Positions 54,933-63,243 of a stretch of DNA of 64,000 bases are shown one piece after another. Every line of letters begins with the position of its first letter. The stretch's first letter is position 1. This stretch comes from Firmicutes bacterium HGW-Firmicutes-1 (GTDB taxonomy: Bacteria > Bacillota > Clostridia > Lachnospirales > Vallitaleaceae): NCBI GenBank assembly GCA_002841625.1, contig PHAG01000008.1, forward strand, positions 124,001-188,000. Reading direction: 5' to 3'. Below the pieces are notes generated by a model. That model was given only the letters and a program-made list of their open reading frames with translations. It did no database searches and was not told the DNA's origin. Both the position numbers and the translations under genes were made by a program.

Positions 54933-55577
54933 ATGTTCACAGGACTTATTGAAGAAGTTGGAACTATAAAGGATATTTCAAAAGGTACTAAATCTGCAAT
55001 ATTAACTATTAAAGCGAGTGAAGTTTTGAAAGAAGCAAGAGTGGGAGATAGCATTTGCACGAATGGTGTTTGCTTGACGGTTACAAAGTTGTCTAATGAT
55101 ACTTTTTCTGTTGATGTAATGCCTGAAACAATGAGGATGAGTAATCTAGGAAACTTATCAAATGGTAGTAAAGTGAATTTAGAAAGAGCTCTGAAAGTTT
55201 CGGATAGAATGGGAGGACATATCGTATCAGGCCATATTGATGATACGGGTATCATAACAAATATTGAAGATGAAGATAATGCAACTTGGATAACAATTAA
55301 GCCTCCAAAAGAGCTTATGAAATATATTATCAATAAGGGTTCTATTGCGATAGATGGAACGAGCTTAACGGTAGCAAATGTTGATGAAGTCAGTTTTAAA
55401 GTATCCATTATACCGTTAACAAAAGATAAAACAATATTATTAACGAAAAAGGTTGGTCATACGGTTAATCTGGAGTGTGATGTTGTTGGAAAATATATTG
55501 AAAAATTACTTTCATTTACCAATGATAAAAAAGAAAGCAACATAACAATGGATTTCTTAAGACAAAATGGATTTTAG
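54933..55577 (+). CDS. ribE: Riboflavin synthase alpha chain
   Basis: A 214-residue protein of two homologous barrels. MFTGLIEEVG opens the first with SICTNGVCLTVTKL; the second has GGHIVSGHIDDTG and SIAIDGTSLTVANV. It converts two lumazine molecules into riboflavin plus the pyrimidine substrate. GGAGG precedes ATG 54933. A tandem repeat array separates it from ribBA. Confidence 0.95.
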   Translation: MFTGLIEEVGTIKDISKGTKSAILTIKASEVLKEARVGDSICTNGVCLTVTKLSNDTFSVDVMPETMRMSNLGNLSNGSKVNLERALKVSDRMGGHIVSGHIDDTGIITNIEDEDNATWITIKPPKELMKYIINKGSIAIDGTSLTVANVDEVSFKVSIIPLTKDKTILLTKKVGHTVNLECDVVGKYIEKLLSFTNDKKESNITMDFLRQNGF

Positions 55578-55584
55578 TCAATAT

Positions 55585-55842
55585 TGAGACGATACTAATG
55601 AGACGATGCTAATTAAGACGATACTAATGAGACGATGCTAATTAAGACGATACTAATTGAGACGATGCTAATTAAGACGATACTAATGAGACGATGCATA
55701 CTAATTGAGACGATGCTAATTAAGACGATACTAGTTGAGACGATACTAGTTGAGATGATACTAATTGAGACCATACCACTAGAGACCATACCACTTGAGA
55801 CCATACGACTAGAGACTATAAGATTAGAGACCATATAACTTA
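55585..55842 (+). repeat. 15-bp tandem repeat array between ribE and ribBA
   Basis: About 17 degenerate copies of a 13-16 bp unit, consensus GAGACGATACTAATT. The left half reads GAGACGAT(A/G)CTAATTA, and the right half drifts through GAGATGATACTAATT to GAGACCATACCACTT and GAGACTATAAGATTA. The dominant period of 15 leaves an open frame encoding LIETI-type pentapeptides (55635-55838), but it has no ribosome binding site. Nothing else lies in this 346-bp gap except the ribBA ribosome binding site. Confidence 0.95.
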
Positions 55843-55923
55843 GCGTTAACCAATTCCATAGAATATGTGGGCATGTTGAAAGTGATAGAATAAATAGAAA
55901 CATAAGAAAGAAAGGCGGTTATT

Positions 55924-57123
55924 ATGATTAAATTTAATACAATCGAAGAAGCAATTGAAGACATAAGACAAGGGAAAATGATTGTAGTTGTAGACGATGA
56001 AAACAGAGAGAATGAGGGTGATCTAGTATTAGCAGCTGAAAAGGTAACCTCAGAGGCAGTAAATTTTATGGCTACATATGGTAGAGGACTTATTTGTACA
56101 CCAATGATGGCTGGTCGTTTACAAGAACTTAATATCGGGAAAATGGTAGATCAAAATACGGATCCTAAGGAAACAGCCTTTACTGTGTCTGTGGACCATA
56201 GAGATACTACTACTGGAATTTCTTCTTACGAAAGAGCATTAACGATTGCAAAGTTAGTGAGTCCAGATACAAAGCCTGAAGAATTTACGAAACCAGGTCA
56301 TATTTTCCCCTTGATTGCTAAAGAGGGTGGTGTATTAAAAAGAGCTGGTCATACAGAAGCTGCAGTAGATCTAGCTAAGCTTGCAGGTCTTACTCCTGCC
56401 GGTGTTATTTGTGAAATAATGAATGATGATGGAACTATGGCAAGAGTTCCAGAGCTTTTAGAGTATGTCAAAAAACATAACCTTAAATTTATATCAATTG
56501 TAGATTTGATTGCGCACAGACGTAAAACTGAAAGTTTGATTGAAAGAGTGTCTGTTGCTGATATGCCTACAATGTATGGAGACTTTAAGATTGTGGGATA
56601 TATAAATAAATTAAACGGTGAGCATCATGTTGCCTTAGTAAAAGGTGATATAACTCAGGATGATGAAGTATTAATACGAGTTCATTCTGAATGCTTAACA
56701 GGGGATGTTTTTGGATCAGTACGTTGTGATTGTGGAGAACAATTGGCGTATGCCTTAGAGAAAATCGATGAGGCAGGAAAAGGTATATTGTTATATATGA
56801 GGCAAGAAGGTAGAGGTATTGGACTGATTAATAAGATTAAAGCCTATGCCTTACAAGATGGAGGAATGGACACTGTAGAAGCAAATATTGCTTTAGGTTT
56901 CCCCGAAGATATGAGAGATTATGGAATAGGAGCACAAATTCTTGCTGACTTAAATGTTAGAAAGATTAGACTGATGACTAATAATCCTCAAAAATTAAGT
57001 GGTGTATCTGGATATGGTTTAGAGATAGTAGAAAGAGTACCAATTGAAATGGAAACACATGCTGCAAATACACATTATTTACACACTAAAAAAGAAAAAA
57101 TGGGACACATATTACACTTTTAA
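55924..57123 (+). CDS. ribBA: RibBA: DHBP synthase and GTP cyclohydrolase II
   Basis: A 399-residue bifunctional enzyme. DHBP synthase part (1-200): [22 protein letters not shown] and [17 protein letters not shown] cyclohydrolase II part (205-399): [15 protein letters not shown]-like string (here [15 protein letters not shown]) with zinc Cys in CLTG and RCDCG, then RQEGRGIGL and [11 protein letters not shown]. It supplies both riboflavin precursors. AAAGGCGG precedes ATG 55924, after the repeat array. Confidence 0.96.
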   Translation: MIKFNTIEEAIEDIRQGKMIVVVDDENRENEGDLVLAAEKVTSEAVNFMATYGRGLICTPMMAGRLQELNIGKMVDQNTDPKETAFTVSVDHRDTTTGISSYERALTIAKLVSPDTKPEEFTKPGHIFPLIAKEGGVLKRAGHTEAAVDLAKLAGLTPAGVICEIMNDDGTMARVPELLEYVKKHNLKFISIVDLIAHRRKTESLIERVSVADMPTMYGDFKIVGYINKLNGEHHVALVKGDITQDDEVLIRVHSECLTGDVFGSVRCDCGEQLAYALEKIDEAGKGILLYMRQEGRGIGLINKIKAYALQDGGMDTVEANIALGFPEDMRDYGIGAQILADLNVRKIRLMTNNPQKLSGVSGYGLEIVERVPIEMETHAANTHYLHTKKEKMGHILHF

Positions 57124-57138
57124 AGGAGAATGAAAAAA

Positions 57139-57600
57139 ATGAAAACATTTGAAGGAAATTTAATTGCTGAGGATTTAAAAGTTACAATAGTTGCTGCAAG
57201 GTTCAATGATTTTATTGTATCTAAGTTAGTTGAAGGTGCACTGGATGGATTAAAAAGACATGGGGTTAGTGAAGAAAAAATTGATATCGTTTGGGTTCCA
57301 GGCGCATATGAAATACCATTGGTAGCAAAGAAAGTGGCTAAAGCTGGTAAAAGCGATGCAGTAATATGTCTTGGAGCAGTAATCAGAGGAGCTACACCAC
57401 ATTTTGATTTCGTTGCAGGCGAGGTTTCTAAAGGTGTTGCAAGTGTATCATTGGAAATGGAAATACCTGTTGTATTTGGAGTAATTACGACTGAAAATAT
57501 TGAACAAGCAATTGAGAGAGCGGGTACAAAAGCTGGAAATAAAGGTTTTGAAGCTGCTATGACCGCTATTGAAATGGCAAATTTATTAAAACAACTTTAG
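57139..57600 (+). CDS. ribH: Lumazine synthase
   Basis: A 153-residue enzyme. ATG 57139 is preferred since ATG 57130 touches the AGGAG site. Motifs are [42 protein letters not shown] with the catalytic His, and [13 protein letters not shown]. It condenses the pyrimidine and butanone phosphate into the riboflavin synthase substrate. Gap to ribBA 15 bp. Confidence 0.96.
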   Translation: MKTFEGNLIAEDLKVTIVAARFNDFIVSKLVEGALDGLKRHGVSEEKIDIVWVPGAYEIPLVAKKVAKAGKSDAVICLGAVIRGATPHFDFVAGEVSKGVASVSLEMEIPVVFGVITTENIEQAIERAGTKAGNKGFEAAMTAIEMANLLKQL

Positions 57601-57614
57601 AGAGAGGGTATTTA

Positions 57615-58274
57615 ATGAAGGAAAACAACACCATTAAAACAATCTTTTTAGACTATGATGGCACTATTCACGATAGTATTCAAATATATGCACCTTCTTT
57701 TAGGATGGCATATGATTTCTTGATTGATCAAGGATTAGTTGAAAAAAGAGAATGGACTAATCAAGAAATCTCCCGCTGGATGGGATTTAGTAGTAAAGAA
57801 ATGTGGGAACAATTTATGCCACATTTAGATGAAGAAATTCAAAAAAAAGCTAGCAAAATTGTTGGTGAAGAAATAATCAACCAAATTAAGCAAGGTAATG
57901 CTAAGCTTTTTGATGGGGCACTTGAAACTTTAGAATATCTTAAGTCAAAAGGTTATGTATTGATTTTTATTAGTAATTGTAACAGTTATTATAAAGAAAT
58001 TCATAAATCAACCTTTCAATTGGATCGTTATTTTACTGAACTTGTTGGTTCAGAAGAATTTAATTACATTCCAAAGTCAAGCATTATGGAAATAGTAATG
58101 CAAAAATATGAGTCAGATATGTGTATGATTGGAGATAGGTTACAAGACATGAGTGCAGGACGTATGAATGGATTGAAAACCTTTGGATGCTTATACGGAT
58201 ATGGTTCCCAAAGTGAATTAGAAGATGCAGATATCAAAATAAATAGCATTACTGAGCTCAAAAAGTATTTTTAA
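57615..58274 (+). CDS. HAD-family hydrolase in the rib operon
   Basis: A 219-residue HAD phosphatase of the beta-phosphoglucomutase/PGP-like subclass. Motif I FLDYDGTIHDS, a helical cap with WMGFSSKEMWEQF, motif II FISNCNS, a Lys in PKSSIMEIV, and motif III MIGDRLQDMSAGRMNGLKT. Riboflavin synthesis needs a phosphatase for 5-amino-6-ribitylamino-uracil 5'-phosphate, a step often done by unlinked HAD proteins. A gene 14 bp behind ribH is a good candidate. It could instead act on FMN or a sugar phosphate. GAGAGGG precedes ATG 57615. Confidence 0.85.
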   Translation: MKENNTIKTIFLDYDGTIHDSIQIYAPSFRMAYDFLIDQGLVEKREWTNQEISRWMGFSSKEMWEQFMPHLDEEIQKKASKIVGEEIINQIKQGNAKLFDGALETLEYLKSKGYVLIFISNCNSYYKEIHKSTFQLDRYFTELVGSEEFNYIPKSSIMEIVMQKYESDMCMIGDRLQDMSAGRMNGLKTFGCLYGYGSQSELEDADIKINSITELKKYF

Positions 58275-58282
58275 GATATTTT

Positions 58283-58325
58283 AAAACAGTATAAGTTCGA
58301 GAATCACTCTCTCTTAGGCTGTTTT
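58283..58325 (+). terminator. Terminator of the rib operon
   Basis: AAAACAG-TA-TAAG pairs with CTTA-GG-CTGTTTT. Confidence 0.75.
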
Positions 58326-58371
58326 ATGTTAGAGATGGCTATATAGGAACGCGCATTAAAAAAAATATGAC

Positions 58372-58400
58372 TTGAAATAAAGATCAAATTATGTTAGAGT
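58372..58400 (+). promoter_or_regulatory. Promoter of the citrate synthase gene
   Basis: TTGAAA, a 17-bp spacer and TAGAGT. It leaves a leader of about 210 bases that contains a hairpin (58409-58452) and a tandem repeat (58501-58570). Confidence 0.55.
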
Positions 58401-58408
58401 GTATATTA

Positions 58409-58452
58409 GGGATTCCAGCAGCTGAAATAGTATTTTAGCACAATGGAACCCC
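58409..58452 (+). promoter_or_regulatory. Hairpin in the citrate synthase leader
   Basis: GGGATTCCA pairs with TGGAACCCC, with an inner GCTGAAA/TTTTAGC stem, at the very start of the predicted transcript. TCATTTTCTAAT follows, so it could terminate weakly or stabilise the message. Confidence 0.5.
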
Positions 58453-58500
58453 TCATTTTCTAATAAAAATTAATTAGGAATGTATAAAAAACAGTGTTTC

Positions 58501-58570
58501 GCCAAAGGCAAACATAAAGTCAAAGGCAAACATGAAGTCAAAGGCAACATGAAGCCAAAAGGCAAATATA
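58501..58570 (+). repeat. Four tandem 17-18 bp repeats in the citrate synthase leader
   Basis: Units start GCCAAAGGCAAACATAAA, GTCAAAGGCAAACATGAA, GTCAAAGGCAACATGAA and GCCAAAAGGCAAATATA. They lie about 45 bp before the start codon. Confidence 0.85.
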
Positions 58571-58615
58571 GGAAATTTCTGACGTTCCTATACAAAAATA
58601 TTAAGGGAGGTAAAA

Positions 58616-59980
58616 ATGATGAGTGGTAAGCAACCTGAACAAAAGATAATCGAAAATTGGAGTGAATTAGCCAGAGCTTGTAACAAAGTTGATCCAGAGC
58701 TATATAAGAAATATGAAGTTAAAAGAGGTTTACGTGATATTAACGGAAAAGGTGTACTTGCAGGATTAACTCGAATTGGTGAGGTTCATTCTTATATCAT
58801 TGATGAAAACGAAATGATTCCTGTACCTGGAAGATTAATCTATAGAGGAATTGATATTGAAAATTTGGTTGACGGTTTCCTTAGTGATAATCAATTTGGC
58901 TTTGAAGAAACTTGCTATTTACTCCTATTCGGAGATTTACCAAACCGTACTCAATTAGATGAATATAACAAGGTTATTTCAGATTGTAGAAAATTACCAG
59001 ATGACTTTGTTAGAGATATGATTATGAAGGCTCCTAGCAAGGATATGATGAATGTTTTAGCTAGAAGTGTACTTGCATTATATAGTTTTGACGATCGTGC
59101 AGATGATACAAGCATACAAAATGTACTTAGACAGAGCTTAGAAATGATAGCATATTTCCCATTACTTGCTGTTTATGGATATCAAGCTTATGCACATTAT
59201 CATGGCAATAGTAGTTTATTTATACATAGTCCTAAACCGGAACTAAGCACTGCTCAAAACATCTTACATATGCTTAGAGCTGATAACAAATATACTGAGC
59301 TAGAAGCGAAGCTTTTAGATCTTGCATTAGTGCTACATGCTGAGCATGGTGGTGGAAACAATTCATCCTTTACAACTCATGTAGTTACATCTTCTGGGAC
59401 AGATACATATTCTACGATAGCTGCTGCACTCGGTTCATTAAAAGGGCCAAGACATGGTGGCGCAAACATTAAGGTAATACAAATGTTTGAAGATATTAAA
59501 GCGAACGTAGATGATTGGGAAGATGATGAAAAGGTTAGTCAATATCTAGAACTTATCTTAAATAAACAAGCTTTTGACCATTCTGGTTTAATTTATGGAA
59601 TTGGTCATGCAGTATATTCTGTTTCTGATCCAAGAGCAATTATATTTAAAGGTTATGTTGAATCGCTCGCAAAGGAAAAAGGATTAGAAAAAGAGTTTGA
59701 ATTATATGATCGTGTAGAACGTATAGCTCCAGAAGTTATTGGGAGAATTCGTAGGATGTATAAAGGTGTTAGTGCAAATGTCGACTTTTATTCAGGCTTT
59801 GTTTATAACATGTTAGATATTCCACAAGAACTGTATACACCGATTTTTGCGATTTCTAGAATTGTTGGATGGTGTGCACATCGTATTGAAGAATTGGTAA
59901 ATGAAGGAAAGATAACACGTCCTGCATACAAGAGTGTAGCGCCAAGACGTGAATACATACCAATTGATGAACGTGAATAA
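58616..59980 (+). CDS. gltA: Citrate synthase
   Basis: A 454-residue Si-type citrate (or methylcitrate) synthase. Active-site elements are VLHAEHGGGNNSSFTTHVV, LKGPRHGGANIK, IYGIGHAVYSVSDPRA with the catalytic His, and VNVDFYSGFVYNMLDIP with the catalytic Asp. The long N-terminus (about 60 residues, GVLAGLTRIGEVHSY) and DPRA ending place it with the anaerobe group that has a helical leader. GGGAGG precedes ATG 58616. No other TCA gene is adjacent, so it probably feeds glutamate synthesis. Confidence 0.93.
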   Translation: MMSGKQPEQKIIENWSELARACNKVDPELYKKYEVKRGLRDINGKGVLAGLTRIGEVHSYIIDENEMIPVPGRLIYRGIDIENLVDGFLSDNQFGFEETCYLLLFGDLPNRTQLDEYNKVISDCRKLPDDFVRDMIMKAPSKDMMNVLARSVLALYSFDDRADDTSIQNVLRQSLEMIAYFPLLAVYGYQAYAHYHGNSSLFIHSPKPELSTAQNILHMLRADNKYTELEAKLLDLALVLHAEHGGGNNSSFTTHVVTSSGTDTYSTIAAALGSLKGPRHGGANIKVIQMFEDIKANVDDWEDDEKVSQYLELILNKQAFDHSGLIYGIGHAVYSVSDPRAIIFKGYVESLAKEKGLEKEFELYDRVERIAPEVIGRIRRMYKGVSANVDFYSGFVYNMLDIPQELYTPIFAISRIVGWCAHRIEELVNEGKITRPAYKSVAPRREYIPIDERE

Positions 59981-60065
59981 TTTTGGTTTTCTTACTTAAT
60001 TAATAGTATGGTTTTATCATAAAGTAAGATTTAGAATTTTGTTAATTGTGTTTTTCAACTATAAG

Positions 60066-60098
60066 AAAAAGCGTTCAGTTTACTTGAACGCTTTTTTT
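60066..60098. terminator. Bidirectional terminator
   Basis: AAAAAGCGTTCA and TTGAACGCTTTTTTT form a strong stem between the convergent citrate synthase and CBS-ACT genes. Confidence 0.92.
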
Positions 60099-60129
60099 GT
60101 TTCTAACAATTCATTCTATTATAACGGTT

Positions 60130-60762
60130 TTATTCGCAAAACTCTCGTATTTCTATTCCATGATCTCTGAGTTGTTTAACTACCTTATGAATGTCATTCG
60201 ATTCGACGCGAAGAGTGATTTCTTGGTAACCCATTACTTCAGTATCAGTTTGAACAATATTTTTAATACTTCCACCTGCTTTTGAGATAATGCCCATTAT
60301 CTGTGCAAGTTTACCCTTGAAATCGTATATATACATTACCAATTTAGGATGTTCTAAACCAAAGAAGTCTTTGTATTTTTCAAGCAATTTACCAGATGTA
60401 ATAATTCCCTTTAGTTTACCCGAGTGTTCATCAACGATTGGAAGAAATGTCATTTTCTTTTCAAATAAAAGAAGAGCAGCTTCTTCGATAAAGATATTAT
60501 CTTTTGTCACTGGTATTTTAGCCTTTATAAATTCGCTAACTTTTCTTTTGAAAAATGTTTCTTTATCATACTCTAAATTATTGAAAAATTCTTCATAAAT
60601 ATATCTCCTAGAAAGTACACCTACAAAGTGATCTTGTTCATCAATAACCGGTAAGGACAAAAAGCCATTATCAATTATTTGTTGTAAAGCTGTTCCGACC
60701 TCTTGATCAGTTCTAAGAATATGCAATTCTTCAAATGGTATCATGATTGATTTTACGTGCAT
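60130..60762 (-). CDS. CBS-pair and ACT-domain regulatory protein (AcuB-like)
   Basis: A 210-residue cytoplasmic protein. CBS1 (about 5-60) has IIDNGFLSLPVIDEQDHFVG, and CBS2 (about 75-135) has LFEKKMTFLPIVDEHSGKLK. A C-terminal ACT domain (about 137-207) follows, beginning MYIYDFKGKLAQIMGIISKAGG. CBS pairs bind adenosine nucleotides and ACT binds amino acids, so it senses both. AcuB in Bacillus has the same order. It stands alone, between citrate synthase and the lysine genes. Target unknown. Confidence 0.88.
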   Translation of the reverse strand: MHVKSIMIPFEELHILRTDQEVGTALQQIIDNGFLSLPVIDEQDHFVGVLSRRYIYEEFFNNLEYDKETFFKRKVSEFIKAKIPVTKDNIFIEEAALLLFEKKMTFLPIVDEHSGKLKGIITSGKLLEKYKDFFGLEHPKLVMYIYDFKGKLAQIMGIISKAGGSIKNIVQTDTEVMGYQEITLRVESNDIHKVVKQLRDHGIEIREFCE

Positions 60763-60879
60763 ATGAACACCCCTTATGAAATTATTTGGTCAAGTAAACA
60801 ATTGGAATGAAATATTTCCTTCATTACACTAATAATATTCAATGAAACCATTTGATTTCCTCTTTTATAATTGGGTTTA

Positions 60880-61635
60880 TTAACCAATTACATGCCCCAT
60901 ATTATAAAGACCTGCAGGTTTACCAGCAAGGAACTTTGCAGCATTTACAGCACCAACAGCAAATATTTCTTTTGACAAAGCACTGTGCTTTAATTCAATA
61001 ATTTCATCTTGACCGGCATAAATGATGCTATGCTCTCCTACAATTGTGCCACCACGAATTGCATGCATTCCAATCTCTTTTTTGTCTCTTTTTTTTCGTT
61101 CAACAGATCTATCATATTGATAGGTGTATTCGTTGTTCAAGGTTTCATTTATTGCATCTGCAATTGCTAGAGCAGTACCACTAGGTGCATCAATCTTTTG
61201 ATTATGATGTTTTTCAATTATTTCAATATCAAAGTTGGCATTTGTTAAAATAGAAGTAGCCTTTTGAGCTAAATTAATAAGAAGATTAACGCCAAGGGAC
61301 ATATTTGCAGAAAATAATATTGGAATTTTGCTACTAGCTTCATTTATAGCAGTAATAATATCTTCCCCAATTCCAGTCGTGCATAATACCAAAGGTACTT
61401 TTTTTTGTGTTGCATACTCAAGTAAGGGCTTAATTGCATGTGCAGTTGAAAAATCAATAATGACATCTGCATCAACATCACAGGTATCAAATGATGAAAA
61501 AACCGGATAAGAATTATTCACTCCATTGAATGGATCAATACCTGCAATCATTTCTGAATTTGAATCATTAGCAACTAGGGTAGAAATTACTTGCCCCATT
61601 CTACCATTACATCCGTGCATTATAATTTTTATCAT
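60880..61635 (-). CDS. dapB: 4-hydroxy-tetrahydrodipicolinate reductase
   Basis: A 251-residue NAD(P)H-dependent reductase. The nucleotide motif HGCNGRMGQVIS is near the N-terminus, VIDFSTAHAI follows, and the family box is IEIIEKHHNQKIDAPSGTAL with the catalytic His-His-Lys, then the GEHSII stretch. It reduces the product of dapA, 13 bp upstream, toward lysine, cell wall diaminopimelate and spore dipicolinate. Confidence 0.96.
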   Translation of the reverse strand: MIKIIMHGCNGRMGQVISTLVANDSNSEMIAGIDPFNGVNNSYPVFSSFDTCDVDADVIIDFSTAHAIKPLLEYATQKKVPLVLCTTGIGEDIITAINEASSKIPILFSANMSLGVNLLINLAQKATSILTNANFDIEIIEKHHNQKIDAPSGTALAIADAINETLNNEYTYQYDRSVERKKRDKKEIGMHAIRGGTIVGEHSIIYAGQDEIIELKHSALSKEIFAVGAVNAAKFLAGKPAGLYNMGHVIG

Positions 61636-61648
61636 AGGGTACTCCTTA

Positions 61649-62542
61649 TCAAATTATAGACATTCCATAGTTTTTCATTTCTGTTTTCAAAAGCTCAATA
61701 TGAGCAGGCTCCATAGTAGTCAATGGTCTTCTACCAATTCCTGAATTAAATTTTGGTCCCATCATAGAAAGTGCGGCTTTTACAGGAATTGGATTCACTT
61801 CACAGAAAAGAGCATCAATTAAGCTATGCATTTTCAACTGAAGATCAAGACTACCTTTAATATCCCCATTTAAAAACATTTCAACAATACGATGAGTTTC
61901 TCTAGGTAAAATATTTGCTACAACAGATATTACACCTAAACCGCCTAGTGCTAATAGTGGGACAATTTGATCGTCATTTCCAGAGTATAAATCAAGGCGA
62001 CCTTCACATCTTTTTACCGTATCTATTACTTGAGCAATATTACCACTCGCTTCTTTTATTGCTACAATGTTTTCGATGTGTGATAAGGTTGCTGCTGTTT
62101 GGGAAGTAATGTTTAAGCCAGTACGGGATGGAACATTATAGAGTACGATTGGGATATCAACGCTACTTGCAATTGCTGTAAAGTGTTCAACAAGTCCTTT
62201 TTGGGTAGTTTTGTTGTAATAAGGAGTAACTTGTAGTAGACCATCTACACCAAGTGCGGCTGCGTTTCGTGACAACTCTATACCGTGGTTCGTATCATTG
62301 CTACCTGTTCCGGCAATTACTGGAACACGTTTGTTTGTTTGCTCTACTGCAATACGAATACATTCTATTTGTTCTGCATCTGTTAAAGTAGAGGCTTCGC
62401 CAGTAGTACCACAAACAACAATACAATCAGTACCGTTCTCGATTTGAAAATCAATTAAAGTTCTAAGCTGATTAAAGTTAATGCTTAAGTCTTGGTTAAA
62501 AGGTGTAACAATTGCCACACCAGAGCCTGTAAAAATTGCCAT
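61649..62542 (-). CDS. dapA: 4-hydroxy-tetrahydrodipicolinate synthase
   Basis: A 297-residue aldolase. Start ATG 62542 has GGAGG at nine bases; the frame runs 14 codons further without one. Motifs are FTGSGVAIVTPF, VVCGTTGEASTLTD, VTPYYNKTTQKG, VLYNVPSRTGLN with the catalytic Tyr, and AIKEASGN with the Schiff-base Lys. It joins pyruvate and aspartate semialdehyde. First gene of dapAB. Confidence 0.96.
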   Translation of the reverse strand: MAIFTGSGVAIVTPFNQDLSINFNQLRTLIDFQIENGTDCIVVCGTTGEASTLTDAEQIECIRIAVEQTNKRVPVIAGTGSNDTNHGIELSRNAAALGVDGLLQVTPYYNKTTQKGLVEHFTAIASSVDIPIVLYNVPSRTGLNITSQTAATLSHIENIVAIKEASGNIAQVIDTVKRCEGRLDLYSGNDDQIVPLLALGGLGVISVVANILPRETHRIVEMFLNGDIKGSLDLQLKMHSLIDALFCEVNPIPVKAALSMMGPKFNSGIGRRPLTTMEPAHIELLKTEMKNYGMSII

Positions 62543-63243
62543 TAGGATCATCCTCCAGATCGATTGGTTTTTATGTAGAAGCAAATTTTCCTGTAAATGC
62601 TTCCTTATTATAGTATATTAATTTTTTTTGCATAGTTTGCTTAATTTGGTGAAAAAGAGTATATGAACTATTGCTAGTAAACTAGACCCTTTCATATTAT
62701 ATTACTTTTTCAACCATTTGTCGAACCAAATAATGCATAGTTTTCAACATTCAAGACGAATTATGCGATAAAAAGGAAATAAAAAAACAGTCGACAAGTG
62801 CCAACTGTGAATAGACAAATAAATTCCTTCACAAGTAGCACTCCAAATAATCATAGCTCAAAATCTAGTTACTATAACTAAATGACAGTCAATAAGCTCT
62901 TAACTTATAAACCAGATAAAAAACCAACAGGGGTTTTCCTCTTCGGCATTTTTTCCTTTCATCAAGTCTCATCTATGCCTGAACATATCAAAAATGATTA
63001 ATTATAAAAAATGCACCTCTACTGTAGTTCATATTAAATTTTGTTAATAATATCATTTTTCCTTCGAAAAGTCAATGCTAACTTTCTTTTATAGCAACTG
63101 GAGGGCAATAATTAGCACTAATAATTAGTGAAATAGCAATATTTTTCAAAAAGTGTTTAGCAAATTATAGCTTTTATGGTATAATATGGATGAGAAATTG
63201 GTAGTAAAATAGGTAAGATCAATTTAATAACATGGAGGAGATT
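62543..63243. other. Intergenic region without a recognisable gene
   Basis: About 700 bp of AT-rich sequence between divergent genes. On the minus strand an AAAACC/GGTTTT inverted repeat near 62920-62937 is followed by a short T run and could be a weak terminator. On the plus strand TTAGCA, 17 bp and TATAAT (63157-63185) is a plausible promoter for the next gene. I see no RNA gene or ORF of note. Confidence 0.6.

Noticed and set aside
55585-55700. Link between the GAGACGATG repeat unit and the GAGACGATGAGAGCC leader motif at 47584
   Set aside because: The shared ten bases are probably chance; the contexts and flanks differ.
55635-55838. 67-residue open frame of LIETI-type pentapeptides
   Set aside because: Produced by the 15-bp DNA repeat period; no ribosome binding site, and a similar open frame exists on the other strand.
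55585-55842. CRISPR array
   Set aside because: Units are contiguous and degenerate with no unique spacers and no cas genes nearby.
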